A stretch of 28,069 nucleotides of DNA from Flavobacterium sp. UBA6203 (lineage in GTDB: Bacteria > Bacteroidota > Bacteroidia > Flavobacteriales > Flavobacteriaceae), in NCBI GenBank assembly GCA_002421645.1, contig DIST01000006.1:1-28069 (forward strand), in the 5' to 3' direction. Position numbers and translations under genes: made by a program. Below, piece after piece: positions 1-7,112 of the stretch. The notes beneath the pieces are model-generated. The model worked only from the letters and a program-made list of their open reading frames with translations, did not search any database and had not been told where the DNA came from. Numbering within the stretch: position 1 is the first letter of the stretch; every line of letters begins with the position of its first letter.

Positions 1-1046
1 CAAGCGAAGAAGCTCCAGCACGATACAGTTGCAACGGATTTTACAAAGGCAGTTTAATGGATTTTGACACCGTTTACCAATTTGGTAAGATGGTAAATTT
101 GTTAACTATCGAAATTGAAAATGTAAACCTAGATGCTTTAGACAAATTGGAAGAAGAAGGATTACCGATTTACCCTTCGCCAAAAACCTTACGTTTGATT
201 CAAAACAAAGGAAAACAAAAAGATTACTACGTTTCAAACGATATTCCTACTTCGCCACACCAACGTTTTGTTGATTTAAACGATTTGAGAAACGCTTTAG
301 CAAAAGACGAATTAGAATTCCCATTCGTTTGGAAATGCGCTCAGTTTGGTTACGACGGAAATGGCGTTAAAATTTGTCGCTCCGCATTAGACTTGGTAAA
401 ACTACCCGACGTAGAATGTATTGCCGAAGAAATGGTTCCGTTTAAAAATGAATTGGCAGTAATTGTGGCTCGTTCTGTTTCTGGAGAAGTGAAAACCTAT
501 CCAGTAGTAGAAATGGAATTTCATCCCGAAGCAAATCAAGTGGAATACGTAATTTGTCCTGCTCGTATTGATGAAAAAGTGGCTCAAAAAGCAAATGAAA
601 TCGCTTTAAAAGTTTCAGAAGCTTTTAATCATGTTGGATTATTAGCAGTAGAAATGTTCCAAACTTCGGACGATGAAATTTTGGTAAACGAAGTTGCTCC
701 TCGCCCACATAATTCGGGACATTATTCTATTGAAGCGAGTTATACTTCGCAATTTGAAAACCATTTGCGCGCGATTTTAAACTTACCTTTAGGAAACACC
801 GATAGCAAAGTTGCTGGAATTATGGTAAATTTGGTAGGTGAAGAAGGTTATTCTGGACAAGTAGTTTACCAAAACATAGAAAAAATCATGGCAATTGATG
901 GCGTAACACCACACATTTACGGAAAAAGAGAAACGCGACCTTTCCGAAAAATGGGTCACGTTACCATTGTAAATGAAGATATGACAGAAGCAAGAAGAAT
1001 TGCGGAGGAAGTTAAGAATTCTATAAGAGTGATCAGTGTTCAGTAA
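1..1046 (+). CDS. purK: 5-(carboxyamino)imidazole ribonucleotide synthase PurK (5' partial)
   Basis: The reading frame is open from base 3 and no start lies before the window edge; the ATG at 57 is an internal Met, since the residues just before it (CNGFYKGSL) continue the PurK family sequence. About 40 N-terminal residues are missing. PurK is an ATP-grasp enzyme that carboxylates AIR to N5-CAIR using ATP and bicarbonate in cytosolic purine synthesis. The sequence shows the conserved LTIEIENVN segment, the ATP-grasp core and the metal/phosphate-binding stretch NEVAPRPHNSGHYSIEAS. purE follows 72 bases downstream and uses the product. The last codons and stop (RVISVQ then TAA) are formed by a TCAGT-type heptad repeat, so the C-terminus looks altered by repeat insertion. 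Confidence 0.96.
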   Translation, partial: SEEAPARYSCNGFYKGSLMDFDTVYQFGKMVNLLTIEIENVNLDALDKLEEEGLPIYPSPKTLRLIQNKGKQKDYYVSNDIPTSPHQRFVDLNDLRNALAKDELEFPFVWKCAQFGYDGNGVKICRSALDLVKLPDVECIAEEMVPFKNELAVIVARSVSGEVKTYPVVEMEFHPEANQVEYVICPARIDEKVAQKANEIALKVSEAFNHVGLLAVEMFQTSDDEILVNEVAPRPHNSGHYSIEASYTSQFENHLRAILNLPLGNTDSKVAGIMVNLVGEEGYSGQVVYQNIEKIMAIDGVTPHIYGKRETRPFRKMGHVTIVNEDMTEARRIAEEVKNSIRVISVQ

Positions 1047-1057
1047 CAGTAATCAGT
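1031..1057. repeat. Degenerate heptad repeat (nnTCAGT) over the purK stop codon
   Basis: Units GATCAGT, GTTCAGT, AACAGT (one base short) and AATCAGT follow each other. The purK stop codon TAA (1044-1046) lies inside the tract. The arrangement resembles the short tandemly repeated heptanucleotides known from some bacterial genomes; the assignment to that class is inference. Confidence 0.5.
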
Positions 1058-1086
1058 CTTCGTTGGTAGCTTTAAAAACTTAATTA

Positions 1087-1110
1087 ACTTGAAACCTTAA
1101 ACTTGAAACT
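1087..1110. repeat. Heptad repeat (ACTTGAA) upstream of purE
   Basis: ACTTGAA, ACCTTAA and ACTTGAA run in tandem, followed by a partial ACT, ending 8 bases before the purE start. The unit differs from those at 1031 and 12571, but the period of seven is the same. Confidence 0.45.
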
Positions 1111-1118
1111 ATAAAAAA

Positions 1119-1601
1119 ATGAATAAAGTAGCAATAATAATGGGTAGCATTTCGGATATGCCGGTAATGCAAGAAGCCATCGACATATTAAAAGGATTTG
1201 ATATCGAAACCGAAGTTGATATTGTTTCGGCACATCGTACACCTGAAAAATTATTTGATTTCAGTAAAAATGCGCATGAAAGAGGCATTTCAGTAATTAT
1301 TGCTGGTGCTGGTGGTGCGGCTCACTTACCTGGAATGGTTGCTTCTATGTCGCCACTTCCTGTAATTGGAGTTCCTGTAAAATCGAGTAATTCTATTGAT
1401 GGTTGGGATTCGGTTTTATCAATTTTGCAAATGCCTGGTGGTGTTCCTGTAGCAACCGTTGCTTTAAACGGAGCAAAAAATGCTGGAATCTTAGCCGCAC
1501 AAATTATCGGTAGTTCTGATAAATGCGTTTTAGATAAAATAATCGCTTACAAAGAAGGATTGAAACAAGCCGTTTTAAAAGCTTCTGAGGGATTGAAATA
1601 A
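1119..1601 (+). CDS. purE: 5-(carboxyamino)imidazole ribonucleotide mutase PurE
   Basis: This 160-residue protein matches class I PurE in length and sequence. It converts N5-CAIR, made by PurK, to CAIR in de novo purine synthesis, and the family acts as a cytosolic octamer. Near the N-terminus is the nucleotide/phosphate-binding loop IMGSISDMPVM, followed by VSAHRTPE with the catalytic His region and the glycine-rich AGAGGAAHLPGM. The ATG at 1119 is preceded by an A-rich stretch rather than a Shine-Dalgarno sequence, as is usual in this phylum. It lies 72 bases after purK and is followed directly by a strong hairpin, so purK-purE probably form the end of one transcript. Confidence 0.97.
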   Translation: MNKVAIIMGSISDMPVMQEAIDILKGFDIETEVDIVSAHRTPEKLFDFSKNAHERGISVIIAGAGGAAHLPGMVASMSPLPVIGVPVKSSNSIDGWDSVLSILQMPGGVPVATVALNGAKNAGILAAQIIGSSDKCVLDKIIAYKEGLKQAVLKASEGLK

Positions 1602-1608
1602 AAACAGA

Positions 1609-1635
1609 AAACCCCAAATGAATCATTTGGGGTTT
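1609..1635 (+). terminator. Hairpin terminator after purE
   Basis: A perfect 12-bp stem (AAACCCCAAATG against CATTTGGGGTTT) with a 3-base loop starts 8 bases after the purE stop. The T-run after it is short on the + strand. The minus strand has a T-rich continuation, so the hairpin may work in both directions. Confidence 0.75.
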
Positions 1636-1761
1636 CTACTCACAATTAAGTGACAACTATAAAAAATTCTACTCTCTCTCTTTTGATTTGGGGACAAAAA
1701 GGACGATCATTCATCATTTCGTCGACAAAATTATACACTTTATCGATAAAAACAAATTTTT

Positions 1762-3786
1762 ATGACACTTTTTTTGAAAAAATTTGAAACAAAATACAAT
1801 ACAGCACCTTTTAATAAGATTAAACTTTCAGATTATAAAGAAGCTTTTAAAAAAACAATTGAACTTGCAAAAGAAGAAATTGATACAATCGTTAAAAATC
1901 CAAATACTCCAAATTTTTCAAACACTATTGAAGCTTTGGATTATTCTGGCGAAGCTTTGGATCGATTATCGAATATTTTCTTTAATTTGAATTCGGCCGA
2001 AACTTGTGATGAAATGCAAAAAATTGCACAAGAAGTTTCGCCTTTACTTACAGCATTCAGCAACGATATTGCATTAAACGAAGATTTGTTCAAACGAGTT
2101 AAAGCCGTTTATGATCAAAAAGACACTTTGACATTAACTACTGAACAAGCGACTTTATTAGATAAAAAATTCAAAGGTTTTTCTCGAAATGGAGCGTTAC
2201 TTTCGGAAGAAGATAAATTAAAACTGCGCGAAATTGATACCGAATTAGCCAAATTAAAACTGACTTTCGGAGAAAATGTTTTAGCAGAAACAAATAATTA
2301 TCAATTACACATTACCAACGAAGCTGATTTAAAAGGCTTACCCGAAGGTGCAAAAGAAATGGCGGCAAGTTTGGCCAAATCGAAAAACTTGAAAGGTTGG
2401 GTTTTTACTTTAGATTTTCCAAGCTATTTACCTTTTGTAACCTATGTCGAAAATCGTGAATTGCGTAAAGAAATTGCCATCGCTGCTGGAAAAAAATCGT
2501 TTCAAGGTAATGAATTCGATAATCAAGAAAATGTAAAACGCATTGTAGAATTGCGTCACAAGCGTGCGAATTTATTGGGTTATGAATCACATTCGCATTT
2601 TGTTTTAGAAGAACGAATGGCACAAAATCCAGAAAAAGTACAATCGTTTTTGAATGATTTATTGGAAAAAGCAAAACCAGCTGCTCATAAAGAATTTGCT
2701 GAATTAACCGCTTTCGCGGCAGCATTAGACGGAATTGACCAATTAGAAAAATGGGATGGCGCTTATTATTCGGAAAAATTGAAACAAAAATTATTTAGTT
2801 TGGATGATGAGTTATTAAAACCGTATTTCAAATTAGAAAATGTATTGAATGGTGCTTTTACGATTGCTGAAAAGTTATTCGGAATTACATTTAAAGAAGT
2901 TTTCGATATCGACAAATACCACGAAGACGTGCAAACTTTTGAAGTATTAGATTTCGAAGGTAAATTAGTAGCTATTTTCTATTCGGATTTCTTTCCAAGA
3001 AAAGGAAAACGAAATGGTGCTTGGATGACTTCCTACAAACCACAATATATTAAAGACGGAATCAACGAACGACCTCATGTTTCTATTGTTTGTAATTTCA
3101 CACCGCCAACTGAAACAAAACCATCTTTATTAACTTTTAATGAAGTCACTACACTATTTCACGAATTTGGACACGCATTACACGGCATGTTAGCCAATAC
3201 AACGTATCCAAGTTTATCAGGAACTTCGGTGTATTGGGATTTTGTGGAATTACCAAGTCAAGTAATGGAAAACTGGTGTTACGAACCTGAAGCTTTGGCT
3301 TTATTTGCCAAACATTACGAAACGGGAGAAATCATTCCGCAACAATACGTAGAAAAAATCAAAGAAAGTGCGAGTTTCTTAGAAGGAATGGCAACTTTAA
3401 GACAATTAAGTTTCGGAATTTTAGACATGACCTATCACGGAAAATCGCAAACTATTGACGATGTAAAAGCCTTTGAAAAGCAAGCTATGGAAATTGCATC
3501 ATTATATCCAGATGTGGAAGAAAATTGCATGAGTACTTCGTTTTCACATATTTTTCAAGGTGGTTATTCTTCAGGATATTACAGCTACAAATGGGCGGAA
3601 GTTTTAGATGCCGATGCATTTGCGTATTTCCAAGAAAAAGGGATTTTTAATAAAGAAGTCGCAACCAAATTCAAAGACAACGTACTTTCAAAAGGCGGCA
3701 CCGAATTACCAATGGAATTGTATAAAAAATTCAGAGGTCAGGAACCGAAAGTGGAGGCTTTGTTGAAAAGAGCTGGGCTTTTGTAA
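1762..3786 (+). CDS. M3 family zinc metallopeptidase (oligopeptidase A / Dcp type)
   Basis: This 674-residue protein has the length and layout of cytosolic M3 peptidases (thimet oligopeptidase, OpdA, Dcp), which cut short peptides in the final stages of protein turnover. The zinc-binding motif HEFGH is at residues 467-471, and the third ligand is expected at Glu496 in DFVELPSQ, at the spacing normal for M3. The C-terminal part has the conserved FSHIFQGGYSSGYYSYKW segment that closes over the substrate. No signal peptide is visible, so it is probably cytosolic. Whether it acts as a dipeptidyl carboxypeptidase or an endo-oligopeptidase cannot be decided from sequence, so no symbol is given. It stands alone between two terminators. 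Confidence 0.94.
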   Translation: MTLFLKKFETKYNTAPFNKIKLSDYKEAFKKTIELAKEEIDTIVKNPNTPNFSNTIEALDYSGEALDRLSNIFFNLNSAETCDEMQKIAQEVSPLLTAFSNDIALNEDLFKRVKAVYDQKDTLTLTTEQATLLDKKFKGFSRNGALLSEEDKLKLREIDTELAKLKLTFGENVLAETNNYQLHITNEADLKGLPEGAKEMAASLAKSKNLKGWVFTLDFPSYLPFVTYVENRELRKEIAIAAGKKSFQGNEFDNQENVKRIVELRHKRANLLGYESHSHFVLEERMAQNPEKVQSFLNDLLEKAKPAAHKEFAELTAFAAALDGIDQLEKWDGAYYSEKLKQKLFSLDDELLKPYFKLENVLNGAFTIAEKLFGITFKEVFDIDKYHEDVQTFEVLDFEGKLVAIFYSDFFPRKGKRNGAWMTSYKPQYIKDGINERPHVSIVCNFTPPTETKPSLLTFNEVTTLFHEFGHALHGMLANTTYPSLSGTSVYWDFVELPSQVMENWCYEPEALALFAKHYETGEIIPQQYVEKIKESASFLEGMATLRQLSFGILDMTYHGKSQTIDDVKAFEKQAMEIASLYPDVEENCMSTSFSHIFQGGYSSGYYSYKWAEVLDADAFAYFQEKGIFNKEVATKFKDNVLSKGGTELPMELYKKFRGQEPKVEALLKRAGLL

Positions 3787-3807
3787 ATTGTTAAAAAAAT
3801 GAAACAA

Positions 3808-3843
3808 AAAGGATTATCGATGAACTATTGGTAATCCTTTTTT
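3808..3843 (+). terminator. Rho-independent terminator after the M3 peptidase
   Basis: A perfect 9-bp stem (AAAGGATTA against TAATCCTTT) with a 15-base loop runs into six T's, 22 bases after the peptidase stop codon. Confidence 0.85.
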
Positions 3844-3854
3844 CGTTATTTTTG
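3828..3854 (+). promoter_or_regulatory. Possible promoter of the accessory block
   Basis: TATTTTTG at 3847-3854 fits the Bacteroidota -7 element TAnnTTTG. A TTG lies 16 bases upstream at 3828-3830, slightly closer than usual, inside the loop of the preceding terminator. The start codon of the first accessory gene is 25 bases downstream. Confidence 0.4.
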
Positions 3855-3879
3855 AGTAAATTAATTTAAAACAAACTAT

Positions 3880-4596
3880 ATGAAACGGAAACACCAAATC
3901 GAATATGTAAAACCCGTTGACTATCAAACCGAAGGTCATTATAGTTTTAAGGATTATTTAGAAAAGTCAAATTACAGATGGGCAAATTATGGATATCAAA
4001 AATTTGACGAACAAAGCAACTCTTGGAAAACCTTCTTTTCAACTAACAAAAATATATCCTTTAAAATAAATATCCATTTAGGAGAAAGGGAAAGATTTGA
4101 TCCATTTAACGAGTACCCTAATTTACCCAAAACATACCAAGCCTTTGACGAAACTATAGTTTATCTAAATTCAACAATTTTTTTAAAAAATTTTAAATCT
4201 CATGAATTAATTGAAATTATCGCTATTTTAACAAAAGATTTGCCCTTTGTAGAATTTCAATATTATTCTGCTGGAGATAATTACGGCTATGAAGAAATTA
4301 AAATAGTTAAATACAACAAAAAGATATTAAAATATTTTTATGTAATAATTGATAACGAATTATACACTTTATTTGATTATTATATAAAATATAAAAAAGA
4401 TAAAACTGAATCCGAAATAACATCAATTGTAAAAGAATATTTAGATGAATTAGACTATAAAATCAGACTCGAAGATGAATATGAAGAAAAAAACAATCCT
4501 GATTTTATTAACTATCCTGAAAAATACTCAATAGAAGATTCATATCATGACGGAGGAGGAGGTGATGAATGGTCAGACCCAACAGAATTTTGGTAA
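3880..4596 (+). CDS. Hypothetical protein A, first of two paralogues with a conserved aromatic/Gly tail
   Basis: I do not recognise this 238-residue protein. It has no signal peptide or membrane segment and is rich in Tyr, Lys, Asp and Glu. Its nearest visible relative is the protein at 4824-5492: they share YSFxDYxEK near the N-terminus, a central block around NFKxxELxEIxAI and GxxYGxxE, and a nearly identical last 23 residues of pattern EDSYHDxGGGxEWSDPxEFW (19 of 23 identical). The N-terminal third is much more diverged. The gene is visibly AT-richer than the flanking core genes, which suggests accessory origin. It is followed immediately by a broken copy of the gene that follows its paralogue. 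No function can be assigned; a partner or inhibitor of the downstream HEPN-like protein is speculation. Confidence 0.82.
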   Translation: MKRKHQIEYVKPVDYQTEGHYSFKDYLEKSNYRWANYGYQKFDEQSNSWKTFFSTNKNISFKINIHLGERERFDPFNEYPNLPKTYQAFDETIVYLNSTIFLKNFKSHELIEIIAILTKDLPFVEFQYYSAGDNYGYEEIKIVKYNKKILKYFYVIIDNELYTLFDYYIKYKKDKTESEITSIVKEYLDELDYKIRLEDEYEEKNNPDFINYPEKYSIEDSYHDGGGGDEWSDPTEFW

Positions 4597-4605
4597 AAAA
4601 ACAAT

Positions 4606-4752
4606 ATACAAATAGCTAGAAATTTAACAACACAAAATTGGGAAGAATTATCAAAAAATTTAAATCCTAAAAATGACGATAATTGGGGTTTAGCTTTCCA
4701 TTTTTTAAGAACGAATTAGAACTAGATATCTAAATTCTATAGATGCTATTTT
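4606..4752 (+). pseudogene. Remnant of the HEPN-like gene (psi-C), degraded copy of the 5' end of the gene at 5510
   Basis: This stretch aligns with the first ~145 bases of the intact gene at 5510. From the segment coding QIA onward about 98 bases differ at only 6 positions. The start codon is ATA instead of ATG. A 2-base deletion after the FHF codons shifts the frame and brings in a TAG within a few codons. Similarity ends near 4752, and no equivalent of the rest of the gene follows. It lies at the same place relative to paralogue A as the intact gene does relative to paralogue B, so a two-gene unit was duplicated and one copy decayed. The rest of the gap to 4823 shows nothing I can identify. 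Confidence 0.8.
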
Positions 4753-4823
4753 TGAAAATATTAGAAATCGAATTTGTAAAGAAATCGAATATCCGCTTTT
4801 TTTACTTAACTACTATTTAAAAT

Positions 4824-5492
4824 ATGAAAAATTATAAAATAGAAAAAATAATTCCATCAAAATATTTTGATATTTATTACTCATTCGATGACTATGTAGA
4901 AAAAAAAGAATTTAAAACAATAATTTCAGAAAGATTTATTGTAGAGGAATTTGATACTTCTCATAACGAAGTTATAACTATATATTTCAAATATAATTAT
5001 ATCAATATAAAAATAGGCTGTATAGACTCAGAAATCGAAGATTTTTATCAAAGCGAGGATAAAAAAAATGCAATTACATTTTTAAAACTTAAACATAGTT
5101 ACTTTTTTAGAAATTTTAAAGTTTATGAATTATTCGAAATATTAGCAATAATTAATAATGAAAAACCAGATATTGAATTTGAATTTTATAAAGTTGGAGA
5201 AAAATATGGATTTAGCGAAACAACAAGGGTTAATTATGAAAATAAAATCATTAAAACCTTCTTTATCATTCAGGATGAAATAAAGTTAACAATTAACGAA
5301 TATTACAAACAATTTAAAATTAACAATGATTCAGAATACATTTCAATTTTAGTCAAATTTTATCTAGAAGATTTATATTTTGTTCCAGAAAACAACAATG
5401 ATAATTTATACGAAGAAAAATATACAATCGAGGATTCTTATCATGATGCTGGTGGTGGGCAAGAGTGGTCGGATCCTGATGAATTTTGGTAA
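4824..5492 (+). CDS. Hypothetical protein B, second paralogue with the conserved tail
   Basis: This 222-residue soluble-looking protein is a full-length paralogue of the protein at 3880-4596, shorter by 16 residues. The central region is moderately similar (FRNFKxYELFEILAI, then GEKYGFSE) and the last 23 residues are almost identical. The tail codons differ from those of A at many third positions while the amino acids are kept, so the tail appears to be under selection as protein. The gene is very AT-rich: a sample 60 bases from 4981 hold 13 G/C, against 28 in 60 bases of gcvP from 8881. It ends 17 bases before the HEPN-like gene and probably shares a transcript with it. Function unknown. Confidence 0.85.
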   Translation: MKNYKIEKIIPSKYFDIYYSFDDYVEKKEFKTIISERFIVEEFDTSHNEVITIYFKYNYINIKIGCIDSEIEDFYQSEDKKNAITFLKLKHSYFFRNFKVYELFEILAIINNEKPDIEFEFYKVGEKYGFSETTRVNYENKIIKTFFIIQDEIKLTINEYYKQFKINNDSEYISILVKFYLEDLYFVPENNNDNLYEEKYTIEDSYHDAGGGQEWSDPDEFW

Positions 5493-5509
5493 AAACAAAC
5501 AAAGATAAT

Positions 5510-6190
5510 ATGCAAATAGCTGGAAATCTAACAATACAAAATTGGGAAGAATTATCAAAAAATTTAAATCCTGAAAATGACGCTAACTGGGGTTTAGCTT
5601 TCCATTTTTTTGAAGAACGAATTAGAACGAGATATCTAAATCCAATAGATGTTATTTTAAATATGCCTGAAAAAGTAGGTGAAGGTTTTGCTGCTGTTAA
5701 TTTACAATGCTCTCTTATTGAAACAATTGAAAGTTTTTTTAATGGTTGGATTTATCATAATAACAAAGAAAGCGATATCAGTACTGGTTGGTATTTAAGA
5801 AAAATAGAAAAGATAAATCGAGTTAAAAACCCTTTAGATCAAAAAGAAAATTTAAAAAATGAAGATATTTTTATTTCTTTCTTTAAAAGAAGAGAGCCTT
5901 TTAATACTATTGAAATTAATGGTACAGATTTTTATAAATTTGTTCGTTGTGGTTTATTACATGAAACTCAAACAAAAAATGGATGGAAAATATGGGCTGA
6001 TGGTTATGATAAATCAATTGATAACAAAATAATTTACAGAAATAATTTACAAATTGATATTAAAAAAGTTATTGAGAATTATAAAAACGCAATAACTATG
6101 GGAAACGAATTTAAAATGGAAGGCATAACAACTGAAGATTTAAGGAAAAACTTCATAGCTAAATTTAACCATATCTGTGATGAATCTTGA
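5510..6190 (+). CDS. Hypothetical protein C with a HEPN-like RxxxxH motif
   Basis: The start is placed at ATG 5510 (226 residues); an upstream in-frame TTG at 5486 would overlap gene B, and the ATG is also where the degraded copy lines up. The protein is mostly helical-looking, with no signal peptide. The segment FYKFVRCGLLHE contains R146-x4-H151, the pattern (RX4-6H) that marks HEPN domains, many of which are metal-independent RNases in toxin-antitoxin, abortive infection and CRISPR-associated systems. Supporting context is limited to the motif and the packing: the stop codon overlaps the start of the next gene by 11 bases. HEPN membership is inference from one short motif. A decayed copy of its 5' end lies at 4606-4752. 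Confidence 0.82.
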   Translation: MQIAGNLTIQNWEELSKNLNPENDANWGLAFHFFEERIRTRYLNPIDVILNMPEKVGEGFAAVNLQCSLIETIESFFNGWIYHNNKESDISTGWYLRKIEKINRVKNPLDQKENLKNEDIFISFFKRREPFNTIEINGTDFYKFVRCGLLHETQTKNGWKIWADGYDKSIDNKIIYRNNLQIDIKKVIENYKNAITMGNEFKMEGITTEDLRKNFIAKFNHICDES

Positions 6191-7112
6191 CATACAAATA
6201 ACCGCAATACTAGCTTGGGGTTCATTGACTTGGGAGCCAAAAAATTTAGAATTTAAAAAAAATGTAGGTTGGCACAACGATGGTCCAGTTTTACCTGTTG
6301 AGTTTGCACGAATTTCAAATAACGGTAGATTAACCTTAGTAATTACAGAAAATGGAACACCCGTTACAACTTACTTTACTTTAGCACATTTTTACACAAA
6401 AGTTGAAGATGTAATTTTAAATTTAAGAGAACGTGAAGGATGTAGATTAAAAGATATTGGATATTATATTTCAGCCACAGAAACCATTTATCCTGAAAAT
6501 TTTCCATTTAAAAATGAAATTATAAAATGGGCAAAAAAAGAAAAAATGGAAAATGTCGTTTGGACAAATCTTCCAGAAAAATGGGAATATAAAAACGAAA
6601 ATGATGAAACTATAATCATTAGTCCCAATGAAAGAATTGAATATCTAAAAAACTTATCAGAAGAAAAGAAAAAATTAGCCGAAGAATACATAAGAAAAGC
6701 ACCGTTTCAAACACAAACCAAATACCGAAGTTTGATAGAAAAAGAATTAGGTTGGACACCAATTGAAGTTGACATCAACCCACAATTCAAAGAGATTCTT
6801 GAATTAGAAAACAAATTAACCTTTTCTAAAATGGGCGGAACTGGCGACTTAAATTGTTTAGATTGTCCTCACACAGAATATATTGTAACTTTCATGCACG
6901 GAATCGAACCTAAAACTGGAGTTCGCTGTGCTACTTATGGTTTTCAATGTCAATCTTGCGGAAAATTTCATAAAGTAAAACATAATGAAAGAGATGGTTT
7001 TGAAACCATCCACGAATGTGAATGCGGTGGAAAATTAGAAAAAGAAAAAGCCGTTTTTTGTCCAAAATGTAAATCTAATAATGTTGAATTTAAAGTGAAA
7101 TATTATAGCTAA
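6180..7112 (+). CDS. Hypothetical protein D: GGCT/ChaC-like N-terminal domain with C-terminal zinc ribbons
   Basis: The start is set at ATG 6180, which overlaps the end of gene C by 11 bases; a GTG one codon earlier is possible. Residues 12-18 (AWGSLTW) resemble the GSLxW loop that opens gamma-glutamylcyclotransferase-fold proteins such as ChaC, and LNLREREG at 81-87 resembles the stretch carrying the catalytic Glu there. That family releases 5-oxoproline from gamma-glutamyl compounds or glutathione. The last 90 residues hold Cys pairs 226/229, 257/260, 280/282 and 294/297, enough for two zinc ribbons, which usually bind nucleic acid or protein. This combination is unfamiliar to me, so activity and substrate are unknown. 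Overlap with gene C implies coupled translation. Its stop overlaps that of the convergent UbiA-like gene. Confidence 0.85.
   Translation: MNLDIQITAILAWGSLTWEPKNLEFKKNVGWHNDGPVLPVEFARISNNGRLTLVITENGTPVTTYFTLAHFYTKVEDVILNLREREGCRLKDIGYYISATETIYPENFPFKNEIIKWAKKEKMENVVWTNLPEKWEYKNENDETIIISPNERIEYLKNLSEEKKKLAEEYIRKAPFQTQTKYRSLIEKELGWTPIEVDINPQFKEILELENKLTFSKMGGTGDLNCLDCPHTEYIVTFMHGIEPKTGVRCATYGFQCQSCGKFHKVKHNERDGFETIHECECGGKLEKEKAVFCPKCKSNNVEFKVKYYS

Noticed and set aside
2405..2725. 106-residue open frame on the minus strand within the M3 peptidase gene
   Set aside because: It is antisense to a conserved coding region and its translation shows no family features.
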